6,180 bases of DNA from an uncultured bacterium (lineage in GTDB: Bacteria > Desulfobacterota > Binatia > HRBIN30): NCBI GenBank assembly GCA_937975525.1, contig CALJUJ010000755.1, forward strand, positions 1-6,180. Reading direction: 5' to 3'. The translations under genes were made by a program, and so were the position numbers. Under the pieces are notes generated by a model. That model saw nothing but the letters and a program-made list of their open reading frames with translations. It was not told the DNA's origin and did no database searches. Every line of letters starts with the position of its first letter. Position 1 is the first letter of the stretch. Shown piece after piece: positions 1 through 6,180 of this stretch.

Positions 1-2
1 CC

Positions 3-422
<420 letters not shown>

Positions 423-455
423 CAGCGCACGTCCGCTCTCGAACCTCGTGTCGCC

Positions 456-493
456 AACGGCGGCGGGTCGCGCTCTTGCGGTCCGCCGCCGTT
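456..493 (+). terminator. Strong hairpin after the glycine-rich gene, probable terminator
   Basis: The left arm AACGGCGGCGG (456-466) is the exact reverse complement of CCGCCGCCGTT (483-493). Pairing continues inward (467-472 with 477-482, three G-C pairs plus G-U wobbles) to a CUCU loop at 473-476, giving a stem of about 17 pairs. It starts 34 bases after the stop of the glycine-rich gene. The following T-tract is very short (TTT at 492-494, partly inside the stem), so it is not a textbook rho-independent terminator. Weak T-tracts are common in high-GC genomes. It could also be an mRNA-stabilising or leader structure for the protease gene downstream. Confidence 0.55.
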
Positions 494-557
494 TGCGTTG
501 GTGAACGCCGCGAAAGCAGTCGCGTTCATCGGCGTTGCGGGCTACGTGTGGCGGAGC

Positions 558-1250
558 ATGATCGCCACGGCACGACGCATCTTGTCCGTCGATTCGACGG
601 CGCGCCTCTGCGCCTTCGCGCACGTATCGATCGTTGCGGTGGCGTTGCTGTGTGCTGGCCTCGCGGCGGCGGCGGACGTCCAGGTCGTCGCGCTCACGCC
701 CGGCCGCAGCGCCGCGCTCGTCGTCGATGGGGCGGCGCCCGTCACCGTGGCGGTCGGCGAAACGCTCGGTACGGTCACTCTCGTTCAGGCGGATACAGAC
801 CATGCCGTCGTGCGTGTCGACGGCGTCACCCGGTCGCTACCTCTGTCGGTGATCCCCCGCGGGCAGGTGCGCCGGCCCCTGAGGGCGCCGTTCGAGGTGC
901 CCGCCGAGGAGCGCGAGCACTCCCTCGCGGACGGCATGGTCAATGGCCACAAGGTGCGCTTTCTGGTGGACACCGGGGCGTCATTGACGACGCTCTCGCG
1001 GGTCGAGGCCGAGCGTATCGGACTGCGCTTTCGCAATGGGGCCAGGGTGCGTACGGCGACGGCCAACGGCGTCGTCGAGGGGTGGCGGGTGAAGCTGGAT
1101 CGACTGCGCATCGACAAGGTCACGGTGCGCGACGTCGACGGTATGGTCCTCGACACGGCGCTACCGATGGCGCTGCTCGGGGTCTCCTACCTGGATCGTT
1201 TCGATTTCGAGCAGCAGGGCAGGAACCTCGTGCTACGGCGGCGGCGCTGA
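558..1250 (+). CDS. Periplasmic clan AA (retropepsin-like) aspartic protease, TIGR02281-type
   Basis: The product has 230 residues from ATG 558. A basic N-terminus and a hydrophobic stretch (about 20-38, ending AAAAD) form a signal peptide or membrane anchor. A small beta-rich region (41-100, VQVVALTPGRSAALVVDG onward) comes next, then a single retropepsin-like domain (about 122-228). The catalytic motif is DTGAS at 138-142 within VNGHKVRFLVDTGAS. ATANG (167-171) matches the strand after the flap, and LLGVSYLDRF (206-215) supplies the hydrophobic-hydrophobic-Gly motif. This order is that of the bacterial one-domain clan AA proteases, which like retroviral proteases need a dimer because each chain carries one catalytic Asp. 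It probably acts in the periplasm; the substrate is unknown. No ribosome site is convincing. The frame also opens upstream at TTG 498, GTG 501 and GTG 546, but the first two start immediately after the hairpin at 456-493, and ATG 558 gives a sensible signal peptide. Confidence 0.88.
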   Translation: MIATARRILSVDSTARLCAFAHVSIVAVALLCAGLAAAADVQVVALTPGRSAALVVDGAAPVTVAVGETLGTVTLVQADTDHAVVRVDGVTRSLPLSVIPRGQVRRPLRAPFEVPAEEREHSLADGMVNGHKVRFLVDTGASLTTLSRVEAERIGLRFRNGARVRTATANGVVEGWRVKLDRLRIDKVTVRDVDGMVLDTALPMALLGVSYLDRFDFEQQGRNLVLRRRR

Positions 1251-1308
1251 GGGTCGCGGTCGACGCTTGACCTGATCGCCCGCCTCTGGGATCACCGACG
1301 TCTTCTCG

Positions 1309-1857
1309 ATGCAGGACTCGAACGACCAAGCCTCCCATTCGACGAATCGTTGGATCGAATTTCGCCCGTCCGGGATCCACGGCATGGGCGGCTTCGCGCG
1401 AGCCAAGATCCGCAAGGGCACCCGCCTGATCGAGTACGTCGGCCGGCGCATGAGCAAGCAGGAGTCGCTCGCCGAGTGCGAGGCGGGCAACACCTTCGTG
1501 TTCACCCTGAACGATCGCGAGGATCTCGACGGCTCGGTTTCCTGGAACTGGGCGCGCTTTCTCAACCACAGCTGCGCGCCCAATGCGGAGGCCGAGCAGG
1601 ACGAGGAAGACCGCGTGTTCATCGTCGCCGCGCGGACGATTCGCCCCGGCGAGGAGATCACGTTCAACTACGGCTACGACTTCTCCGAGTACCAAGACAA
1701 TCCTTGCGCGTGTGGGGCAGCCGCCTGCATCGGCTTCATCACCGCCGAGGAGTTCCACGCGAAGGTACGGCGCATCCTCGCCGTCGAAGCGCGGGCACGA
1801 GCAAAGGCGGCGGCCGATCGGGCACGCGTGCGTGCTGCGAGCCGTCGCAAGAAATAG
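1309..1857 (+). CDS. SET-domain protein-lysine methyltransferase with post-SET zinc motif and basic tail
   Basis: The product has 182 residues. SET hallmarks appear in order: GIHGMGGFA (22-30, N-terminal SAM-binding loop), IEYVGRRMS (41-49), RFLNHSCAPN (83-92, the NHSC pseudoknot motif) and EEITFNYGYD (115-124, containing the catalytic Tyr region). A compact post-SET motif follows, CACG (133-136) with Cys140, which with Cys89 of NHSC could bind one zinc as in eukaryotic and some bacterial SET enzymes. Family knowledge says it transfers methyl groups from S-adenosylmethionine to lysine side chains of proteins. The last 25 or so residues are rich in Arg, Lys and Ala and end SRRKK, resembling histone H1-like tails; nucleic-acid or nucleoid contact is inference. 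No signal peptide, so it is cytoplasmic. It lies 58 bases after the protease gene, possibly co-transcribed, and converges with the oxidoreductase gene. The substrate is unknown. ATG 1309 is the first start in the frame; its ribosome site is weak. Confidence 0.9.
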   Translation: MQDSNDQASHSTNRWIEFRPSGIHGMGGFARAKIRKGTRLIEYVGRRMSKQESLAECEAGNTFVFTLNDREDLDGSVSWNWARFLNHSCAPNAEAEQDEEDRVFIVAARTIRPGEEITFNYGYDFSEYQDNPCACGAAACIGFITAEEFHAKVRRILAVEARARAKAAADRARVRAASRRKK

Positions 1858-1867
1858 CCCACGCAGG

Positions 1868-3304
1868 TCAGCCGGCGACCGGCGCCGCCGGTGCCGATGC
1901 CGACGCGGCGGCTACCGTACGGGCGTCGGGCTCGGCGCCGACCAGCCGGGCCGCGCGCCGCGCCCAACGAGCGAGCGCCACCTCGTCTCCACGTTCGGGG
2001 TAGCGCTGGTAGTGCGCGTGCACCCACGGCAGCCGCGCGACGACGGGCGCGAAGCGAGCCGCCAGGCGCGGGTGGCCGAGCGCCGCCTTGGCGATCTGGA
2101 AGATCTCGCGACAGCGCAGCAGCGGCATGTGCTGCATCAGCGCAGCCTGTGCGCCCGACGCGACCATCAGCCCCGAGCCGAGCAGCTCCTCGGCGTCCTC
2201 GGAGGAGAGGCTTTGCGTCATGCGACGAAACACGTCGTACGCCGCATGCACCGCACCCAGCGACCGCATGAATCGTGCTTGGTAGCCCCACATCGCCGCC
2301 GCCGAGCCGGGGTCCGCGTGCGCGGTCGCTGCATCGGCCAGCTGCCGTGCGGCCACCATGCCGGCTCCGATGCCGCTGCCGTGCGCCGGAAACACCTGAC
2401 AGCCGGCGTTGCCGAGCAGCGCGCAGCCCTCGACGGCCAGCTGGTCGTACGGGCGGCGCAAGGGGATCGTGCCGCCGCCCCCGAAGAGGACCTCCCCCAG
2501 CCACGCCTCGCCCCCGAGGAACGACTGCACGAGTTGGAGGGGATTGCGCTGGCGGCGGTCGCCCATGGTGCCGACGAGCACGTCGACCTCCTCGCTCTCG
2601 AAGTCGAACTCGATCACCAACGTCGAGAACCCACCGTCGATCCCGCCGAGGGTGAGCACGTCGTGCTCGTCGGCGCCGCGCGCAGCGAGGAAACGGCGGG
2701 CTGCCTCTACGTCGGCGATTCGGTGGACCCGCTGCGCCGCGACACAAAGGTCACCGGCGGCGACGTCGGGGCAGACAGCGGCCAATCCGGGAACGTGCCG
2801 TCGCAGCCCGCCGCCGACACCACCCGCGTCGACGAAGAGCGCAGCCCCGAGTCGCAAGGCGCCGCGCTCTCCTGACGCGCTCGGATGGAGGGTCAGGTGC
2901 CGCGGGCGCTGATCCTCGCAGGTGATCGCGCTTACGCTCGAGCGTTCGAAGCCCTCGACGCCCGCATCCGCCGCCATCTCATGCAAGCGGGCGACGAGCA
3001 GGCGCATGTCGCAGCTCCAGATCGGCGTCGGCGCGATCGTCTGGACGCGGCGCCACGCGCGATCGTAGAGCGCGGCGCGACCCCCCTCGGATCGCAACTC
3101 GGGATCTCGTGGCCGTGGGATGTCGGCAGCGTCGAACATCCACGGCGGCACGCCGTTGACCCAGCGTGCTCCGCTGGTCGCGAACGGCCGCGCATCGACG
3201 AGAGCGACGCGGAGGTCACGCCGGGCGAAGTGGTAGGCCGCAGCGAGTCCGGCCGTGCCCGCGCCGACCACGACGACGTCGTATTCGCGTTCGCGCATCG
3301 TCAT
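1868..3304 (-). CDS. FAD-dependent oxidoreductase (Rossmann-type flavoprotein)
   Basis: The product has 478 residues when started at the ATG at 3304. The N-terminus YDVVVVGAGTAGLAAAYHF (8-26) is a dinucleotide-binding beta-alpha-beta fold with GAGTAG at 14-19, ending in Asp37 (LVDARP), the usual acidic contact to the FAD ribose. Near 298-315, GNAGC followed by FPAHGSGIGAG corresponds to the second FAD motif (GD-x-A-x(n)-P-x-x-G-x-G) of geranylgeranyl reductases, flavin halogenases and group A monooxygenases, with Asn299 in place of the usual Asp. There is no signal peptide or clear membrane segment. The substrate cannot be named: it could be an isoprenoid reductase or a hydroxylase/halogenase relative. 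The frame extends upstream to an ATG at 3436, but that would overlap the divergent DUF2889 gene and add an Arg/Gly/Pro-rich stretch unlike a flavoprotein N-terminus. A GGGGA lies 6 bases before ATG 3304 and a GAGG 7 bases before ATG 3298, so either may be used. The 3' end converges on the SET gene with a 10-base gap. Confidence 0.87.
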   Translation of the reverse strand: MTMREREYDVVVVGAGTAGLAAAYHFARRDLRVALVDARPFATSGARWVNGVPPWMFDAADIPRPRDPELRSEGGRAALYDRAWRRVQTIAPTPIWSCDMRLLVARLHEMAADAGVEGFERSSVSAITCEDQRPRHLTLHPSASGERGALRLGAALFVDAGGVGGGLRRHVPGLAAVCPDVAAGDLCVAAQRVHRIADVEAARRFLAARGADEHDVLTLGGIDGGFSTLVIEFDFESEEVDVLVGTMGDRRQRNPLQLVQSFLGGEAWLGEVLFGGGGTIPLRRPYDQLAVEGCALLGNAGCQVFPAHGSGIGAGMVAARQLADAATAHADPGSAAAMWGYQARFMRSLGAVHAAYDVFRRMTQSLSSEDAEELLGSGLMVASGAQAALMQHMPLLRCREIFQIAKAALGHPRLAARFAPVVARLPWVHAHYQRYPERGDEVALARWARRAARLVGAEPDARTVAAASASAPAAPVAG

Positions 3305-3428
3305 GCCTCGTCCCCGTGGCACATGTGGCGAGCGTCCGCCAACGATTCGGTTTGCCCCGTGCCGCTGCGCAGCCGGCCCGGGCCGCATCGCTGTGGCGAC
3401 CACGCCGGTGGCGGGGTATAGCCCGTAC
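3305..3428. other. Divergent intergenic region between oxidoreductase and DUF2889 genes
   Basis: This gap of about 124 bases separates the start of the - strand oxidoreductase from the start of the + strand DUF2889 gene, so it should hold promoters for both. The - strand gene has ribosome-site candidates: TCCCC at 3311-3315 and CCTC at 3306-3309 as read on the + strand. For the + strand, TATAGC at about 3417-3422 is -10-like but sits only some 7 bases before ATG 3429 and has no spaced -35 element, so I do not call a promoter. Confidence 0.4.
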
Positions 3429-4004
3429 ATGCCCAAAGTCGCCGCGGTCTATCACCGAACCAAAGAAGTCAACATCTTCCCGCTGGGCGATGACCGCTTC
3501 CTCATCGAAGCTTTCCTGCAAGACGAGGTGCACGACGTCCACGCCGAGGTCGAGATTCTCCACCCGTCGCTCGAAATCGTCGCCGCACGCAGCGAGGTTC
3601 GCAACGGTCCGTTCACCGCCGTTTGCAACATGACCCACGTGAACATGAACGCCCTGGTCGGCAAGCGAGTCGAGCGCGGCTTCACCGGCGAGGCGCGGCG
3701 CCTGGTCGGCGGTGCGAGCGGCTGCCATCGCGTCTCGGAGCTGCTCGTCGAGATCGCCCAGGCGGCGTATCAGCTGCACTTCGTGCGCTTGTTCCAGAAC
3801 GTTCCGCCGGAGGAACGTCATCGCGACGACGTGCCCGCGAAGCGCCATGCCTACGTGCTCGCCAACGTTCCGGGAATGCGCAACACCTGTTTCTCGTACA
3901 ACGAGAAGAACGCCGATTTGGTCGCCGAGCGCTCGGCACCACTGCGGCTCCGTCCACAAGAGATGCCGGTGCGCGACCTCGGCGCGGCCAAGTCCGGAGC
4001 CTGA
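3429..4004 (+). CDS. DUF2889 domain-containing protein
   Basis: The product has 191 residues and resembles the DUF2889 family. It shows FLIEAFLQDEVHDVHAEVEI (24-43, hydrophobic followed by the D-x-x-H-D element), LEIVAARSEVRNGPFTAVC (48-66, with the Pro and Cys typical of the family), LVGKRVERGFTGEARRLVGG (76-95) and GCHRVSELLVEIAQAAYQ (98-115), corresponding to the family's GC-x-H-x-x-E-L helix. The conserved Cys/His pattern (Cys66, Cys99, His100) suggests a structural or metal-binding role, but the family has no established function. There is no signal peptide. ATG 3429 is chosen because the family-like sequence begins right after it; upstream codons to 3255 are shadow of the opposite gene. 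A recognisable ribosome site is lacking. The stop lies 2 bases before the hemerythrin-like gene, so the two are very probably one transcript. Confidence 0.78.
   Translation: MPKVAAVYHRTKEVNIFPLGDDRFLIEAFLQDEVHDVHAEVEILHPSLEIVAARSEVRNGPFTAVCNMTHVNMNALVGKRVERGFTGEARRLVGGASGCHRVSELLVEIAQAAYQLHFVRLFQNVPPEERHRDDVPAKRHAYVLANVPGMRNTCFSYNEKNADLVAERSAPLRLRPQEMPVRDLGAAKSGA
3996..3999 (+). promoter_or_regulatory. Ribosome binding site GGAG for the hemerythrin-like gene
   Basis: GGAG lies inside the last codons of the DUF2889 gene, 7 bases before GTG 4007. It decides the start: no ATG is present nearby in this frame, while the GTG has ideal spacing and sits 2 bases after the preceding stop. Confidence 0.75.
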
Positions 4005-4006
4005 AC

Positions 4007-4429
4007 GTGCAACGCGATCCTCGTCTTCGCGGCCTGTCCTCCGACCACCACCACGCGCTGGTGCTGGCGCAGCGCCTCGAGAAGCTCGCGGACGCGGGAC
4101 GCGCCGATGCCGAAGTCGCGCGCCGCCTCGCCGAGCGATTCGATCGCGATCTCGAACCGCACTTTGCCGTCGAGGAAGAGCTGCTGCTCCCGGGCCTGGA
4201 ACAGGCCGGCGACGATGTGCTCGTCGCCCGAACCCGGGCCGACCACGCCTTCCTGCGCGACTGTGCCACGGCGGCCCGCGCGGGTCGCACCGACGAACTA
4301 GTTCCGTTCGCCCGCCGCCTCGCCAGACTCGTTCGCTTAGAGGAGCGCGCGCTGTTTCCGCTCTCCGAGGAGATTCTCGTCGACACCCTGCTCGACGAAG
4401 TGTCGCGGCGTGTGCCGAAGGAATCCTGA
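4007..4429 (+). CDS. Hemerythrin-like (HHE cation-binding) four-helix protein
   Basis: The product has 140 residues from a GTG start, the usual size of small bacterial hemerythrin-like proteins, which bind a di-iron centre and take part in oxygen, NO or iron handling. Candidate ligands in helical context are His14-His15-His16 in LSSDHHHALVLAQRL, His52 and Glu56 in EPHFAVEEELLLPGL (the H-x-x-x-E pair), His80 in RADHAFLRD, and Glu112/Glu113 in VRLEERALFP. In relatives the last motif normally reads H-V-R-x-E-E-R-x-L-F-P; here the His position is Leu108 (CTC at 4328-4330, one base from CAC). Either iron binding is altered or another residue compensates. It is cytoplasmic, with no signal peptide. 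Two bases separate it from the DUF2889 gene, so the two are likely co-expressed. Confidence 0.85.
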   Translation: MQRDPRLRGLSSDHHHALVLAQRLEKLADAGRADAEVARRLAERFDRDLEPHFAVEEELLLPGLEQAGDDVLVARTRADHAFLRDCATAARAGRTDELVPFARRLARLVRLEERALFPLSEEILVDTLLDEVSRRVPKES

Positions 4430-4505
4430 GCGTCGCCACCCGATACCTGCCCGAGGACGCCGGTGGCTTGCACGGGTGTGAAAATGCGGATTCGCTGAAG
4501 GGCGA
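4430..4505 (+). other. Intergenic region upstream of the efflux operon
   Basis: These 76 bases hold AAGGG at 4498-4502, a plausible ribosome site: 3 bases before ATG 4506 and 9 before ATG 4512. TTGCAC (4468-4473) is -35-like but no good -10 follows. GCCACC (4435-4440) and GGTGGC (4462-4467) could form a weak 6-pair stem. Neither a promoter nor a terminator can be firmly called. Confidence 0.35.
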
Positions 4506-5630
4506 ATGCAAATGGATCGTACGGAACATGGCGTGAACTCGCTCGGCGTCGCCGCGATCGCCGTCGTCGCGGGCGTTCTGGTGATGGGGCCTCGCGTCGC
4601 GGCCGCCGAGCCGGCGCCGGTGCGCGTCGCCGAGGTCGTGGCCGCGGTCACGGCCGAGACGCTGCGGCTCACGGGCACGGTGACGGCCCGCCAACGGGCG
4701 GGCCTGTCGCCGCGGACCAGCGGTCTCGTGCGCGCCGTGCACGTCGATGCCGGCGACGTGGTCGATGCCGGCGAAGTGCTGCTCGAGCTCGACGGTGAGG
4801 TGGCGGCGTTGGAGCTGCGTCGGGCCGAAGCCGCGCTGCGCGAAGGCCGCGTCCAGTTGACCGAAGCGCGACGCCTGCTGCGTGAAGCCGAGCCGCTGGT
4901 CCGCGACGAGCACCTGCCGGAGACCGAGCTACACGCGCGCGCTGCCGAGGTCGACCTGCGCGCCGCAGCGATGGCCCGGCTCGAAGCCGAGGTCGGCCAC
5001 GCGCGCGAGGCCCTCGCTCGACATTCTCTGGTCGCCCCCTTCGCTGGCGTCGTCAGCCGCAAGCGCACCGAGGCCGGCGAGTGGGTCGAGACGGGAACAC
5101 CGGTGCTCGATCTCGTCGACATCGAGCACCTGCGCCTCGACGTGCAGGTTCCGCAGGAACGCTTCGCCGACATCGATCTGGACACGCCTGTCGAAGTGCG
5201 GCCCGACGGAACGTCGGCGGAGCCTCTGCCCGCCAGGGTCGGCGCGAGGGTTCCGGTCAACGACCCGGTGGCGAGGACGTTCCTCGTGCGGGTCGAGGTG
5301 AGCGCCGCGCACGGGCGCCTGCTCCCCGGCATGTCGGCGCAGGCGATCTTCGAGATCCCCGGGGCGAGCTCAGCCGTATCCGTGCCGCGCGATGCACTGC
5401 TCCGGGGCGCAGACGGCTCTTTCTCCGTCTGGTCCGTCGAAGGAAGCGAGAACGAAGCGCGCGCCGCCGCGCGCGAGGTGACCCTCGGTCGGACGCTCGC
5501 GGAGCAGGTCGAGGTCATCGGCGGCTTGCGCGTCGGCGAGCTCGTCGTCGTCCGCGGCAACGAGGCCCTGCGCGAGGGGCAACGGGTTCGCTTCGAGGCT
5601 CGGGACAACGGAGCGCACGGCGGTCGATGA
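4506..5630 (+). CDS. RND efflux periplasmic adaptor subunit (HlyD/AcrA-type membrane fusion protein)
   Basis: The product has 374 residues. A signal peptide (1-34, hydrophobic 13-28, ending VAAAEP) exports it; there is no lipobox Cys, so it is not a lipoprotein, unlike AcrA. Domain order is that of membrane fusion proteins: first lipoyl half-motif LSPRTSGLVRAVHVDAGDVV (67-86), an Ala/Glu/Arg-rich helical hairpin (about 97-172), second lipoyl half LVAPFAGVVSRK with TEAGEWVETGTPVL (175-201), beta-barrel (about 205-285, including LLPGMSAQ at 272-279), and a C-terminal membrane-proximal domain (VPRDALLRG at 293-301, to about 365). It would bridge the inner-membrane RND pump to an outer-membrane channel. 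The stop overlaps the permease start by four bases, which supports pairing. The substrate cannot be told. The start could instead be ATG 4512, better spaced from AAGGG at 4498-4502; the difference is two residues. Confidence 0.93.
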   Translation: MQMDRTEHGVNSLGVAAIAVVAGVLVMGPRVAAAEPAPVRVAEVVAAVTAETLRLTGTVTARQRAGLSPRTSGLVRAVHVDAGDVVDAGEVLLELDGEVAALELRRAEAALREGRVQLTEARRLLREAEPLVRDEHLPETELHARAAEVDLRAAAMARLEAEVGHAREALARHSLVAPFAGVVSRKRTEAGEWVETGTPVLDLVDIEHLRLDVQVPQERFADIDLDTPVEVRPDGTSAEPLPARVGARVPVNDPVARTFLVRVEVSAAHGRLLPGMSAQAIFEIPGASSAVSVPRDALLRGADGSFSVWSVEGSENEARAAAREVTLGRTLAEQVEVIGGLRVGELVVVRGNEALREGQRVRFEARDNGAHGGR

Positions 5631-6180
5631 TCGAACCGGCCATTCGGCACGGGACGCTGCTCACGGTCACCGTGCTCATCGTCTGCCTCTTCGGGCTGGT
5701 CGCGGTCTTTCGCGTACCGGTGCAGATGATTCCTGATCTCGAGATCCGGACGATCAGCGTGCGCACGAATTGGCCCGGCGCGACTCCGCAGGACGTCGAG
5801 AAGGAAATCGTCATCGAGCAGGAGGAGTACCTGCGCGACATCCCGAGCCTGCAGCGGATGGTGTCGGTCGCCCGCACCGGTGACGCGGAGATCGAGCTCG
5901 AGTTTCCGTTCGGCGTCGACATCAACGAGGCGCTGATCCGCGTCAACAACGCCCTGAGCCAAGTGCCGTCGTATCCCGAGAACGTCGACGAGCCGCGCCT
6001 GTTCACGAGCTCGTTCTCGAACAACGCGTTCATCTTCCTGCGCGTCGAGCCGCTGCCGGAGCACGCCGGTCGCATCGACATGACGATGATGCGCGACTTC
6101 ATCGACGACCACGTCCGGGTGCGCCTGGAGCGTGTGCCGGGCGTATCCGAGGTGTCGGTGCGCGGCGGCGCCGAGCGTCA
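5627..6180 (+). CDS. RND efflux permease, N-terminal part (3' end outside window)
   Basis: The frame starts at ATG 5627, whose ATGA overlaps the adaptor's TGA, indicating translational coupling, and runs open to the right edge (184 full codons; full members have about 1,000 or more). It shows a first transmembrane helix (about 10-29), then IPDLEIRTISVRTNWPGATP (35-54, the family's PD-x-E...WPGA-x-P signature), the porter-subdomain start DVEKEIVIEQEEYLRDI (56-72), the N-N-A-L segment (107-110), and VRLERVPGVSEVSVRGGAER (165-184, the RLE-x-x-x-GV-x-x-V...GG-x-xR motif). It is the proton-driven inner-membrane pump of a tripartite efflux system. Whether it belongs to the HAE drug/hydrophobe or another RND subfamily is not decided; the transmembrane Asp/Lys relay residues lie outside the window. 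Confidence 0.93.
   Translation, partial: MIEPAIRHGTLLTVTVLIVCLFGLVAVFRVPVQMIPDLEIRTISVRTNWPGATPQDVEKEIVIEQEEYLRDIPSLQRMVSVARTGDAEIELEFPFGVDINEALIRVNNALSQVPSYPENVDEPRLFTSSFSNNAFIFLRVEPLPEHAGRIDMTMMRDFIDDHVRVRLERVPGVSEVSVRGGAER

Noticed and set aside
1870..1882. GCCGG-CGA-CCGGC inverted repeat near the convergent gene ends, considered as a terminator
   Set aside because: The stem is only 5 pairs with a 3-base loop, no T-tract on either strand, and lies inside the oxidoreductase coding end; such repeats are common by chance at this GC content.
1583..2875. + strand open frame (430 codons) opposite the oxidoreductase
   Set aside because: It starts inside the SET gene in another frame and runs antisense to a clear flavoprotein; composition is Arg/Ala/Pro-rich with no motif.
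4468..4495. Possible sigma-70 promoter before the efflux adaptor (TTGCAC)
   Set aside because: No acceptable -10 hexamer occurs at 16-18 bases spacing, so only a -35-like word remains.
3216..4913. Long - strand open frame (565 codons) spanning DUF2889, hemerythrin-like and adaptor genes
   Set aside because: It crosses several recognisable + strand genes and two intergenic regions and shows no domain pattern; an absence of stops is expected at this GC content.
4337..6112. Long - strand open frame (591 codons) opposite the efflux genes
   Set aside because: It is antisense to the adaptor and permease, both of which have unmistakable family motifs. Its product is Arg/Ser/Thr/Ala-rich low complexity, typical of a high-GC shadow frame.

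Overview
The window is a compact, very GC-rich stretch of bacterial chromosome. It looks like a free-living proteobacterium in the broad sense (Pseudomonadota, or Myxococcota and other former Deltaproteobacteria). That placement is inference from four things: the base composition, the mix of families (one-domain periplasmic retropepsin-like protease, DUF2889 protein, hemerythrin-like protein, RND efflux pair), glycine-rich surface-type repeats, and tight gene packing. No marker gene fixes the taxon. I see no tRNA, rRNA, CRISPR array, insertion sequence or phage gene.

Layout, left to right. (1) The 3' end of a glycine-rich repeat protein (3-422), open at the left edge, is followed by a strong GC-rich hairpin (456-493) placed as a transcription terminator. 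(2) A secreted or membrane-anchored clan AA aspartic protease (558-1250) and a small SET-domain lysine methyltransferase with a basic tail (1309-1857) lie on the + strand. (3) A flavin-dependent oxidoreductase (1868-3304, - strand) converges on the SET gene with a 10-base gap. It diverges on its other side, across about 124 bases, from the next block. (4) A DUF2889 protein (3429-4004) and a hemerythrin-like four-helix protein (4007-4429) are two bases apart and almost certainly co-transcribed. (5) After a 76-base gap come an RND/HlyD-type periplasmic adaptor (4506-5630) and the start of its inner-membrane RND permease (5627 to the right edge), overlapping by four bases.

The only clear functional unit is the adaptor plus permease, the start of a tripartite efflux operon whose outer-membrane partner is not in view. 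DUF2889 and the hemerythrin-like gene form a second probable operon of unknown role. The protease, methyltransferase and oxidoreductase are best read as separate genes. Nothing here convincingly makes up a new multi-gene system. The best leads are the hemerythrin-like protein with a leucine at a normally iron-binding histidine position, the SET methyltransferase with a histone-like tail, and the repeat-built glycine-rich protein.
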